Shown here: positions 12,001 through 24,588 of the stretch, one piece after another
Layout: each line of letters begins with the position of its first letter
Position numbering within the stretch: position 1 is the stretch's first letter
Source: Plakobranchus ocellatus
Lineage: Eukaryota > Mollusca > Gastropoda > Plakobranchidae
Assembly: GCA_019648995.1 (NCBI GenBank)
Contig: BLXT01004521.1
Coordinates: forward strand, 1,384,570-1,415,415
Direction of reading: 5' to 3'
DNA length: 30,846 nucleotides
Position numbers and translations under genes: made by a program
The notes under the pieces: model-generated
Told to the model about the DNA's origin: nothing
Database searches by the model: none
Seen by the model: the letters and a program-made list of their open reading frames with translations, nothing else

Positions 12001-15000
12001 GTTAAGGTAACTGACCTACTCTTGACCTCCACATCTGGGTCAAGCAAGCCATTAGGCAAAGTGTCCCTGTCTTGCTCTATGGTGTGACAAAAAAAATGTA
12101 CACAGCACCTTGTATATCCTTACCTTTACAATACTATTGGAGGAAACTTTTATAATTTTGTCTGGTCCACTACAAAAGAAGCGGTGACCGCGTGGACATT
12201 CATACTCCATGCCCAGGTAAACTCTAACAGTGGTGGCTGTGTCACCAGGCTCTGGGCCAGCTGTAGACATTTGACAAAACATTACAAAAAAAAATGGGTA
12301 TCTAAGACGTTTAGACAAGGAAGATAATGCCTTGACACAAGTTTGTATCCACAATCAGTATTTGATCAATCTTTCTGGGCACTAAGATATTTTCAGTTGT
12401 TTTCCCCCTACACATACAAATTGTGGTTCCCTTAACTCCCATCCCATAGAAAGAATTGGTTTAATTTTCAAGTATTTACAAGAAAAAAAGAGCTTAAAAA
12501 TTCTCTAGCTTGGTGAACAATCATCTTACATAATTTCTTCTATATAACTTCACAGGAATAATTTTCAGTACATTTTGAGCAATATAATCTGAATGAAAAG
12601 AGAAAGGCAAAGTATTTACATTATGATGTGACTATTTCTGGCACATTTTTGTACAAACATAATCAGCATTTTTCTGTTCCTCTAAGATAAACTCCTTTTC
12701 ATAAAAATTTGGTCCATCTCAGTTGTGCATGACTTTTATCTGAGAATATGGAATTATGCCATTGTCATGGCTTTGTGTTATTCAGTTATCTATAGGTCTA
12801 GCTGAATACAATACACCTGAGACAAGTAGTCCTTTTAAAAAGAAATCATTCAACTTAATCAACAAAACAGTGCATCACACCTGAGCCTCAGTCCAACAAC
12901 AGCATTACCTATGAAGGAAACCCTTGCCAAAAACTGAACGAAAATTTTGATAAATTCAAATGAAGAATAATTTCAGAAGAACATGGTAATTTTCCAAATT
13001 CTATACATCTATCAATTCAATAACATTGGCGATCTATATCTCAGCAATCTCTTCAACAATATCTCAACAATTTCTGTAGACCCACTGCCTACAGCTCCCG
13101 GAAGTAATAGTTATGCAATACTCAGGCTACTTAGGTCAATTTTTCGCAAACGTTTTACGGCAGAAAAGCTAGAAATTATGTGGTAAGCTGAAGTTATTGA
13201 TTAACCAAACATTCGCACTTTTCCCTTCCCTAATGTTACCATCTCTGAAAGTTTCTAGTGGTATCCAAAGCTCATCTGGTCTCCTGGTTAGATCTAACAA
13301 CTTCTTATAAACAATGTTTCCACACATTTAAAGACCCTCTAGACAATCCCTAGATCTAAAATAGGCATACAAGGCTAAAACTAATAATAGTACTATTGAG
13401 CTAAAGTAGGCCTAGTCATGGCTGATTTAGAATTTAACTGAATATTATAAGTAAACAGGGCCAGATCAAAGACCAATTATTTCAAATCTAATCTAGACTC
13501 AATTTACATCAAATTTGTCATAGGTATGAAAGCTAAAATGCAGACTTTTGTTCATTGAATACAGCAGTAGAGACAGATTTGTTTATACTGACACTCCAAC
13601 CTACAAGTTTTAAAAGGTAATTACAAAAAATGTTTTTTTGGGGAGAAAATGTAAATAAAAAATATTTGATGAATAAATATAGAACAGTGCTTCCTGTGAG
13701 AACTGAAGAAAACTGAGGATTTTTCCAGGTGGCCAACAATGCAAACGCTGAAGGTGGAAACATACCTAAAATTGTTTACAAAGGACTGCCAATAAAGCCT
13801 TTTGGAGGCACTTTGGCATCAGTTTAACTTATATTTAGCTCAACTCTGAGGTAATGAAATATCTTTTCATCTATAATGGATATTACCATGGTATATTACA
13901 CGCAAGAATGTGAAAATGGGAAAATTTGCAGAAATGCGGACAATTAGATGTATCTGTACCTTTGTAGGAGCCAATATGAAATTATTTCTATGTTAAATGA
14001 TTCATCCAATCCAATTTACAGTCATATATTTTCTCTATGCTTAAAAAGCCACACTCTATTATTAAATGTTGACTCTGGTGCTGTTGCAGATTTTTTTTTT
14101 TGCCTCATGCCATCAATATTCTGTACTTAAGATTGATAATTTTTGTTTGATCTGATGAGCGGCAGATTTGTGGTGAAGGCTTATGTAAATGGCATATTCA
14201 TAATTATTCGTAATACTTTATGTCATATAATTATAACTGTAAGTATTGTTGAGCATTACATATGATTTCTAATTGACAACAACTGTTCACTACCTCTTTA
14301 CTTTATGAGCTACGTCATGTCTTAGTTGCATTGTGTCTCAAATAGGTCTAACTAAGTTAACTTCATTTTAGGGAAAAGAAAAAGTCAAGCAACCTAATGA
14401 GAATATAGAACTACAAACCTTTGGACAGTTTTCTCTGTTGCCGTTTTTTCCCAGACCCGAAAGTCTCTGACACAGAAGGCCAAACTTGTTCAGACTTCAC
14501 AGAGATGTCCCATGGGAGCAGATAATTACTGCCAGGTAAAAATCCAGGAAGTTCAAGGCCTGCCCCATAAAATAATTGAATATTAATTATAAATAGATCT
14601 TATATATCTATATAAGAGCTGTTGAGCATGCTTTACATACTCCTGGTAATTTTGTCCAAAATAGTTCTATATTTCACATACTATGAAGGATAGTGAGAAA
14701 AGTATTATATATTGTAGACCTATGTATATTTGATTTTATTTGAACCTAAGTATCTGATTTGTCACCTGACCAAGATAAACCCAAGCTGATACATCATCAT
14801 CATCATCAAGTGCCTTGCTTGTAAGCGTTGGCGATCATGTCCCTCAACAAATCCCTACCCTAGACGGCGGCCAGTATATCTGACACTTTTCCTGGTCCAA
14901 GCCATGTGGCTAGTCCATCCATTATCTTCTCCCTTTGTCTTCCTCTGCTTCTTTTTCCTTCAAACTTTCTTGTTGTTACCAAATGTTCCAGTTTTCCTCT

Positions 15001-18000
15001 TCTCATCACGTGGCCCAGAAAGGTGGCTTGACGTTTCCTTATAGTTCTGACCAGTGATCTTCTTTTATTAGCTTCATTCAGAACTCTCTCGTTTTCTTTG
15101 CGGTCCAAGGTATCCGGAGCATTCTTCTAAGGAACCACATTTCTATTGCTTCTAGTTTATTTTGAATTTGCTTTNNNNNNNNNNNNNNNNNNNNNNNNNN
15201 NNNNNNNNNNNNNNNNNNNNNNNNNNNNNNNNNNNNNNNNNNNNNNNNNNNNNNNNNNNNNNNNNNNNNNNNNNNNNNNNNNNNNNNNNNNNNNNNNNNN
15301 NNNNNNNNNNNNNNNNNNNNNNNNNNNNNNNNNNNNNNNNNNNNNNNNNNNNNNNNNNNNNNNNNNNNNCTGTTTGTTTGAGTTTTACTTTATTGATGAA
15401 TATATCACATTTTGGGGATTCTTGTTTGCGACTGATTACCATCACTTCTGTCCTTTTACTGTTCAGTTCTAAGCCTTTCTTTCTGCTTTCTTCTTCAACG
15501 ATATTTAGAAGTTTTTGCAGGTCGTCTTTGTTTTCAGCTATTAGCACTGTGTCGTCAGCATATCTTAAGTTGTTTATGTTCTGCCCGCCCACCTTAATTC
15601 CTGGGTGATTCTCCAAATTTCGTATGATTATCTCACTGTAGAGGGAGAAGAGATCTGGGGAGAGAACACAGCCTTGCCTAACGCCTCGTTTTATATCCTG
15701 AAATGTGCTGGTTTTGTTTTCGATTCTCATCACTGCCGTTTGTTCCCAGTACATGGTTTTTATTATTCTTAAGTCTTTTCCATCAATGTTAAGTTGTTTC
15801 AACTGCGTTATTATCTCATCGTGGCGTACTCTGTCAAAAGCTTTGGTGTAATCTATGAAACACAGATATACATCTTTTTGTACTTCTAGGGTGCATTCAA
15901 TTAAGGTTCGCAGAATATATATTGCATTTGATGTTCCTTTATCTTCTACAAATCCGCACTGTTCTTCCGCTATTTCTGGTTTTATTTTGTTCCTTATTCC
16001 AGCATTATGATCTTTAGCAGTATTTTGGTGATGTGATTCATGAGGCTGATTGTTCTGTGTAATTCACATTCTGTTGCACCTGGCTTCTTTGGCAATGCAA
16101 TGAATATAGACTTGGATAAATCTGATAGAATCTGCCCTGTGTCATAAATTTCGTTCAGAAGATGTGTGACTTTTCCAATTCCAAAATCTTCAAGGGCCTC
16201 TATTAGTTCTACCGAAATGTTGTCTGGGCCTGTTGCTTTTCCATGTTTCATCTTCTTTATAGCTGTTTCTACTTCTTCCTTCATCATAGGGGGGCCTGCA
16301 AAATTATTCTTCATGATGTTGTGATCTTTTCTGTCATCTTTAAAGAGTTCTCTTATGTATTCTGCCCACCTCTCTAAGATTTTTTCTTTATCAATTATGT
16401 TATCACCATTCATTGCTTTTATACACCCAGTTGATAAGAATGTTCTCTTTCCTGTGATTTCCTCAATGTTTCTGTACATTGTTTGTGGTGCATGTTTTCG
16501 CTGCTGCTCTATCTCTTTCGTCTTTGCATTTCTCATTGATCCAGTTCTCTTTTGACATATTGCATTTTTCTTGCACTTTTTTGTGTATTTGCTCATATTT
16601 TTCTTTATTGCCCTTAGCACATCTCCTTTCCTCGATCAAGTTTAAGATTTCTTCTGTCATCCATTTTTGCTTTGCCTTTCTTTTTACTTTTGGGATACAT
16701 CATGCCCCTTAAAAAAAGTTTCACAACTAAAGCTATTACTAAGTCACTTTAACTTGACATACATCAAATTTACACATTCACAAAGAAAAGATCAGAAAAA
16801 GAGATTCAGAGCAAATACAAAATTATGTACTCCTGCATGCTTCCCCACACAAATAATCATTCTTCAGTTTTTTAAAAAAATGTATGTATCAAATTTTTAC
16901 ATAAATGAGACTATTTTTAATCATTCAAATCCTCAATTTAAGCTTTGACACAAATTGAAAGTAGTATCAAAGTTCCAAGTTTCGATACTTCTTTTCTTAT
17001 AACACGGGAAGGGGAAAGGAGAGAGGGAGATAAAGAAATTAGAATATCATAACAGAACAGCTACTTTTGCTACTATCTTACTGTCTATGAAAGAAACTCA
17101 TTAAGACATGCACCTCTGTTGAGAAAAGAAGTTCCTGCTACCGCGAGTGCAAGGTTTTTTTCCGAAATTGGGCAAAGAAATCTTTTTAAAAATCAGACTC
17201 TTTAACTGAATACTTTTTACAATTATCACACAGAGAGAAGTATGCATTAGGAAAAAATGCCAACCTGAAAAGTTTAGCCATTTTAGTTTAGTAATTTTGG
17301 GCCTAGTTCAAGTGTTTCAAAGCATTTCAGTTGTAGTTACAACATTCATAAAAAAACAGACAAAACCTGACTGCCTTTCATCTCCTGTAGATGCCCTTTC
17401 TAAAACAGACATTGAGGATCATGTTGCTCCACCCAAACCTGTTCTAAGTTAGTCTGATTAGGCTGTTGTTGCTACTATAACCTATTGCCCAGTTACTCTC
17501 TGTCTACCTCGACTACCCTTGCCTTCCATCTTTCCAGTCAGTGATAAATGCTCTAAACCCCAGTGTCAGCAAATGTATCCTGGAAATTCTACTGCCTCCT
17601 TCTTATTGTTTTCATTAATGATCGCTCATTTCAGCTTCTTTCAGTGCCCATTCATTGGACTTTGTTTAATTTTATGCCACTCTGAATTTTGCAAGAACCC
17701 TCTCTTTTATGACCACAGTGAAATGTGCTAAAGTTAGTCCAAAGTACTGTCTTATATCTTAACTCTTAGATCCTTGGCTACTCAGCTTCCAAACTTGTTC
17801 TATCACTAAAAACTGTTCAGCATCCGAACTTGGGACCATTTTTATTCACTTTTAATAGGGATGTGCAAGAAATCTGGCATTAGACGAATATTAAAGGATC
17901 ACATTTGGGCAAAGCCTAAATTTTATTTAGGCAGTCAAGTGGTCAATTTGCATGCCCTTTGAACGTTTGACATGGGCATTTTATGAATCTAAATTTAAAG

Positions 18001-21000
18001 ACATAATTCTTTTCCTTTTTTTTTCTGTAGTGTCGATAAAAAATTCAACAACATCTAAATTTATAATGTCATAATGTAAAGAAATTGATAAAGTTTCCAC
18101 CTTTATACAACATAAACGTTGAAGAAATGAAAACAAAAGGAAAGGATTATTTCGACATCTTAGTCAGGATCTAGATTTACAATTGGATCTTCCATCTTCA
18201 TAGTCTGGATCTAGATCTAACCCTAATTCTAAGAAATAAATTGAATGCACTTTTCCCTTCATTTCACATCAAACTCTCCTACTTCATAATCTATCACAAA
18301 ACTGCAAACAAACATAACAGCTTTCAAACAGGTTCATTGGTAACCATACAGTGAACAAGAAAAAGAGAATATGACTTTTCCAAAAGAACTGGGACCTCTT
18401 ACTTAGTGAAAGAGAGATAAAAATTGCTTTTATATGTTCCTGAATTTAAAATGCTGTGGTAAAAAATAAAGAAGGAAAAAATGTTTGGCATGTTCATTTT
18501 CAAATCTTTAAAATTTAGACAGAAATATAGATCCAGATGCGGGCCAAGAGATGATTTTGCAACACTTATGTGAACATGAGGCATATTCTATTACAGGTTC
18601 ACTACAAATTTTTCTCTATGTTATTCTCTATTTTAAGTATGTGTACTACATTTTGGCAAACGCCAACACACCGATCATATGAGAGTATAGTCCACTGGTA
18701 CCAAGCCTACAGACAGAGAAGGATGAGAACTTTGGCAAAAGTCCTGCTGGAGACTTGCTGTGGATCATGTACGGCAAATACTCTGTGGTGGACACCTGTC
18801 TGCTTGGTACCCTTTTTGATCCTGGAATTAAAATAAGATGTGGATAGGTTTGATTAAAAAAATAAAATTGTAAAAAGTATTGTTCCTCTGTTGCTTAATT
18901 TACTTATGAATTTTTAGAGCAGCAAAAATATTTATTTTAAGTTTGATTTTGAAAAGGGAAAAAAATTAAACAAAAAAGCTTTCTTTCAAGGTCAGCGGTG
19001 AATCTGGTTAGATTAGAGATCAAGTTTTTCAATACTTTGTTTCACAGTCTTTTTGACAATGATCAGTTTTTTTTGGGAAATCTTAACAATGGATCTCACA
19101 GCTAATCTCAGATTCTGATATATTAATAAGGAGCAGGAAATACTGAAATTATTACTTTGTTCACTGTTTTTCCAAAGAACTGAAATGGATTGTGGGCTTT
19201 TAGGCAATATTTTTACCTTGTCCTCTTCCTGACTTTGGGCTGATAGGCTGGGAGTCATCGACATTTCCCATTTCCTTTCTTTGACTGCCTTGGTTCCCTT
19301 CACTTGAAGGTGTCTTGGGTTCAAAGTCTGAAGCTTGGAGTGCATCTTGGCCTAAAAAGAAAAACCAAACCATACATATCAAATTAATTTCTTACCAAAA
19401 CCCAAGTTTCAAAGTGGCAACTTTTTAGGCAAAAAAAAAAAAATCCACTCTAATTTTTGGACTTGTGAATACAATAAAAAACCCAAATATTACAATAAAA
19501 TTCAATTTTTCATTAAAGATAAAATTCAAAAGCAGCAAAAATTCAAAGGCTAGAAAGAAACCCATTCTAATGACAAGTATATTTTCGAGACAATAATTTT
19601 TTGGCGATACCAAATTACAATAAACATATCCTAGTAGAATGTTTTTCTTTTTCTATTGGGGGCAACAATAAAAGAGAAAATTTTGTGCATTTGTATATCA
19701 ATGGCTATAATGTGACGCCTGTCCAAAAAAAATAGGAGGGTAAACAACGTTACAAGCGAGTATAGTCTCTTTATTCTCTAAACCACAAAATTAGAGTGGT
19801 CACAGTCAGGGTAAACCAGTTTTACATAGAAGCTGGGATCAACCGTGCCTGACACTGGCAAGGCTAGACTTAAATTGAACACTGCAGGGGCTGCCACTAT
19901 GTGGGAGCTGGGATGAGGTGGAGTAGATTAAGCTTATATGATAGATCTAGTCATAGATCTTTATATCTCAATCTGGTTTAGTCAATGGAATATGGTCTTT
20001 TGAGCATATGGCCCATCCATAGCAGACCGGGGTGTGAGGTTGGTTATTGTACATAGCCAGTCCACAACAAGGGGATCTCACGCTTTTAGGCCCTCCATCA
20101 GGCCAAGGCGCCAGTGGCGGGGCTCAAACCCACGACAGAAGGGTCCCTGCAGATCTCAGGGCAGACTCGCTAACCACTGTGCCACCAATGCACCAGGGTG
20201 TGAATCAGGGGGCTTGAAATATAAGTGGATGTAGGAAATCGATGAATAAATATAAAGTGATTGTACAGTGAGCTCCATTTATATTGAATTTCTTTATATC
20301 AATATTTTGCATACTGACATTTCAATATTTTGCATAGGCATTTAAATTTAATCTAAATTCCCTCCTTAGTTTTTATTTTCCCAATAAAAATATTAATCCA
20401 ATTTATTATTGTAGAAATTGGCCTTTGGTAGTTTTTGAGACATAAACCTACAACTTCTGAGAAAACTCTCTAACAATGATCAGAGATCTTACTATCCACA
20501 AGAACATTTCCCCCCTTCCAAAGCAATAAAAAATCCATCTCTCCAAGAAGATAACATCTAAAAAGAAACAAAAAGTGAACTGCTCAAAGCAAACTGATGA
20601 AATTTTCATTGACAATTTGAGGGACATTATTGCAATGTTGATATTATTGAGTTTGAATTGTGAGGGAAAAGAGAGAAAAGAGATTTCACCCAAACTTAAA
20701 GCCAAGCTTAGTTCAGACAAGTTTCCAGATACATCAGGTTTTTCAACGTCTTTGCTCAATTCTTCAGGCTGATCTTTATTCTCTTCTGCTGCTCTTGGTG
20801 AAGGGAGGAAAAAAGAGGGCACAGGGGCTGCCTTGGGGTCAGGGGTTGAAGGTATAAACACAGGCAATGGGATGTGCTCAAGTTTAGAGCAGCAAATCAC
20901 TTCTAGTTGATTGTAGAAGTCAAAATTGGCACTCTGTAAAAATATTCGAGAAAAATTGAGGAAAAATTATCATAATATTTATACGCACATATCTGATAAT

Positions 21001-24000
21001 TTTAAAATGAATACATTTAAGCACTAAAAAACCCTAGTAAAACAGAAAAAAAAAAATATTTCACATGCCTTTCTAGGGTGAAAACAGACTCAATGCACAA
21101 AAATCAGAAAAATGGGAAAAGTTCACTCAAAAAACAGAAATCTGAGCAAAACACTGGAGCACAATGATGAATGAATTTTATAGAGGAAAATAGCAGGCTT
21201 CATCCCCTTTGAGAGAAAAGGATTGTCAAAATTAAGGTCTTATTGATCACACCCCAGTGGGGTTAAAATTCATTTAAAAGTTGCAGATCTATTTTATTTT
21301 ATGATAAAACAATTTCAAGAAAGGCAATTGGTGAGAATGCTTTATTTTAATATATATGTATTTTTTTGTTTCAATACTCCTTTTATTTTTAACTAGCATA
21401 CTTTTTATTCTAAAAAAAAGCACAGGTATACTTCAAATCATGATTGCAAACAATTACAGGTAAGGCAGGTGATGATATTGTATTCATTGATATATATATA
21501 TATATATATATATGTATATTTATGTTAATATCATATTAAAATTTAAATTTATATATCTACTTCAAATAACATTTGCCAGCAGTTACAGGCAAAGCAGGAT
21601 ATTATAATTAATTTGTTAGAGATCAGTTTTTAGTAAAACCACCAATTCTTACAAAAAATTTTTTCATGAAAATCATTGTATAAAAGTATAGTTCTAGCTT
21701 ACTTGAACTTACAGTAGGTGATTAAATTTTAGTAATATTTTCTACTTTGTGATCCTCGACACACACAGGTAATGCATATGACGCCAATGAATTCCCTTGA
21801 AGTAAACCCTGCTTAATCCTTTTTTTTACCACCTGCCTTAAAAAGATAGAGTTGCAAGTATTCAAAACTATAGGCCTAGGCCAAAGAGGAGTAGACAATC
21901 AAGAGGAGAAACGGTGACATCATTCCATAAGGTTTGCACTAGGCTGTTGCGACTAGCGAGGAAGCACTTTAAACAGGAAGCACGTGACTAATTTTAACAC
22001 TCTCCGCGCTTGGTGGAGGAGTTTTTTTTTATATTATTCTAGCTACTAAACCTTGAAGTACTCAGTCAATTTGTAAAATGAAAAAAAGGACTCTTACAAG
22101 TGCAACTCTGGGTCTTTGGAAAAGCGGTGGAAAGATAAATCTGGTAGACTGTTCCTTTCATTATTACAATTTGTTGCTTAATACCACTGACAATGAGGGT
22201 TTTGTGATTTATTTGTGCCAATACTGAAAAGTGCAGGATAAAGAAAGTGGTAAAATTATCAAATCCTAACAGGCAATATGGTTTGTTTACCACACTTGAC
22301 ACCTAGTCGCGTTTCCCGTCTTGTTTTCTCAATCTTTGGCCTAGGCCTATTATGTTTTGAGAATGCAAAAACTGTAAAGCAGAGGATCAAACTAAGATGG
22401 CTCAGGAAATAAATATAATGATAACGATCAAGATCTGGATAAGATCTATGAAAGCAAAAACTTTTACAAAGAGAAATTAAAATCCCTCCCTATTTCATCT
22501 GATGCAGAGTGATTCTTTGATTTTGTCATCCTTGAGCTTTTTTTTTAGACGTTAGCGATGGTTTTAGCAGAAAACATACTTGTTAGGGTTGAAATGCCCC
22601 ACTGATGAAGATCTAGGCCTGCACTGTAATCATCTGCATGCCAGAGATCTAGGTTTAAATACTGTTGTGGATTGTGTTGGGAATATGTGATTTGCATGTG
22701 AAAATTTTGCAAGTCTATTGCTTCACAGTAATATCCTTTGTGGAGTGTGCACTTCAATATTCAGCATTTGAGAATATGTGATTAGGTCCACTTTACTTCA
22801 AAGATTTGAAAGCTCATGAATGGCTTAAACAATGATGCAGCTGACTCACACGGGTTATTGCTCAATTGACTTAAGCGACTGACAATTTTTTCACGGGTTA
22901 CTTTTTTTAAAATTTGTAATTTTTTTTCCTCAACAAGCGAAGAAAATTCGATATTTCTACACTTCACACCAGTATATCAAGACAAAATTGGGGTATCTCA
23001 TGATTAAATCGGGAGTGTTATCAAATCTGTGATCTTCTCCATGTAGGACCACTACAATAATCTTCAACGTTAGATGGTGTAGGTGTGCACCTTACTTTAA
23101 AAAACTGAAACATTATGATGTCAACTTTATCTAGCACCTGGGCAAACACTCATCATAGAGTTTATAATTGTTTCATATGTCTGTTCACTCAGACTGAGAA
23201 TTTGGGAAAATACTCTGAGATTGCCAAATTTTATTATTGATATCTAAATCAGCTTGAAAAAAAAAAAGCCACATTCTTGTTCAAATATGCGTTTTTAGCT
23301 TCACCTAAATATTGCTCTCCGAATAGCCTGCCTATAACTCTAAACAACCTAATAACAAATTAAAAGAAAATCCAATAATGAATACAAATAACCTAATAAA
23401 AATTGTGCAGCAGTCTCACAAAATGATTCGAGTTGCAGGTCTGGATCACTGAGATCAATCAAAATATTAAAGTAAAGAAGTAAAAATTTCTAATGCTTTA
23501 TGCACAAAAAAGTCTAAAGTGTGTCTATACAAAGTTTTCCACAATAGAGAGGTGAGTAGTTTTCACCCTTCATTTAAAGTCATTCGTGCAAAACACAGCT
23601 CCTCGACTCATTTTGAGGGACTGCTACACAATTCAATTGATTTGATATGAACCAAATAAACTAATAACAACTCAAAACAACTCTAAACAACCTGATATAG
23701 TCAACACTGCTTAAGTCCATGTCCAGGGAACATAATTAAAAAGATCGACTTACATATAAAAAAATTGAGTCACATGAATTTTGTTAGTTACCTCCCCTGA
23801 TAAGAGAATTTTTTTTTTTTTCTTGGGGGGGGGTTTGCAGAAGCCCAGCTTCCTTTACCAAAATCGCTCGCACGTCATCAGCTTTCATATTCATTACTAA
23901 ACTATAAAAAAAATAGGATGTTTGAGGCTCTGACTATAATTAAACTTATTGAGCTGTCTCAACATCATCATGATCATGTCTTAACATCATAGTGCCCAGA

Positions 24001-24516
24001 CATCTGAAAATGCATCTTCTTCAAAGTTGTCTAAAAAGTATTCACAAGTACATGTAGATTTAGTGTTTCAGATCAATGTAATTTATAATATCTCCAAGTG
24101 ATGGCTTTCTGTTGGCATTTACTTCTAGCCTAAGATAGAATGAGACTGGGAGTGTACATGTTTGTAGCTTGGCAGTGCACAACTAGATTTAGATAGATCT
24201 ATGATCTAGATCAGAACCTGTATTGTGTTGGTGACAATAGAAATTTACTAGGTCCAAAGGTGTTTGTTCTTCAATTGTGGAAAAGGAGAGGATGTGTAAT
24301 TGGTTCGGGAGGGACAAAGGGAAATTATATAGGACCAACATTGACTAGACCAAGACAGACATCCAAATCCAATTGTTCAATAATTACTTTGCGCACATCC
24401 AAACCAAGCCAGCTGACCACTGCCTGCCCCGAACCCTTCCCCAACAGACACACGCACACAACAGTTGTTTGGAAATGATAGGCATGTTGATTGTCATAGT
24501 TGCACTGCCTCAGTGC

Positions 24517-24588
<72 letters not shown>

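Larger units (their letters stand above)
14560..18671 (-). other. SMG8: SMG8 intron g-h (4112 bp) hosting the LINE
   Basis: Donor GTGTGT, acceptor GGGGCAG. Nearly half of it is the LINE; copy 3 of the unnamed repeat is also here. 16704-17379 and 17491-18671 show nothing else that I recognise. Confidence 0.85.
19352..20689 (-). other. SMG8: SMG8 intron e-f (1338 bp)
   Basis: Donor GTGAAA, acceptor TTTTTAG. It contains the tRNA-derived SINE and a possible transposon end, listed separately. Confidence 0.88.

Noticed and set aside
15146-15608. ORFs drawn through the N run
   Set aside because: They exist only because N is read as an unknown residue; + strand frames are antisense to the LINE.
18570-18836. 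88-codon ORF on the + strand
   Set aside because: It is the antisense of SMG8 exon g, whose minus-strand translation matches the family.
20100-20195. A tRNA gene on the minus strand
   Set aside because: Promoter boxes are present but no cloverleaf or anticodon arm can be folded; flanking duplications point to a SINE.
20575-20857. Two 65-codon ORFs on the + strand
   Set aside because: Antisense shadows of SMG8 exon e.
21950-22010. GC-richer patch with CACGTG and GGAAGC as an internal promoter
   Set aside because: A few words matching factor sites by chance are not enough, and no transcript start or gene follows.
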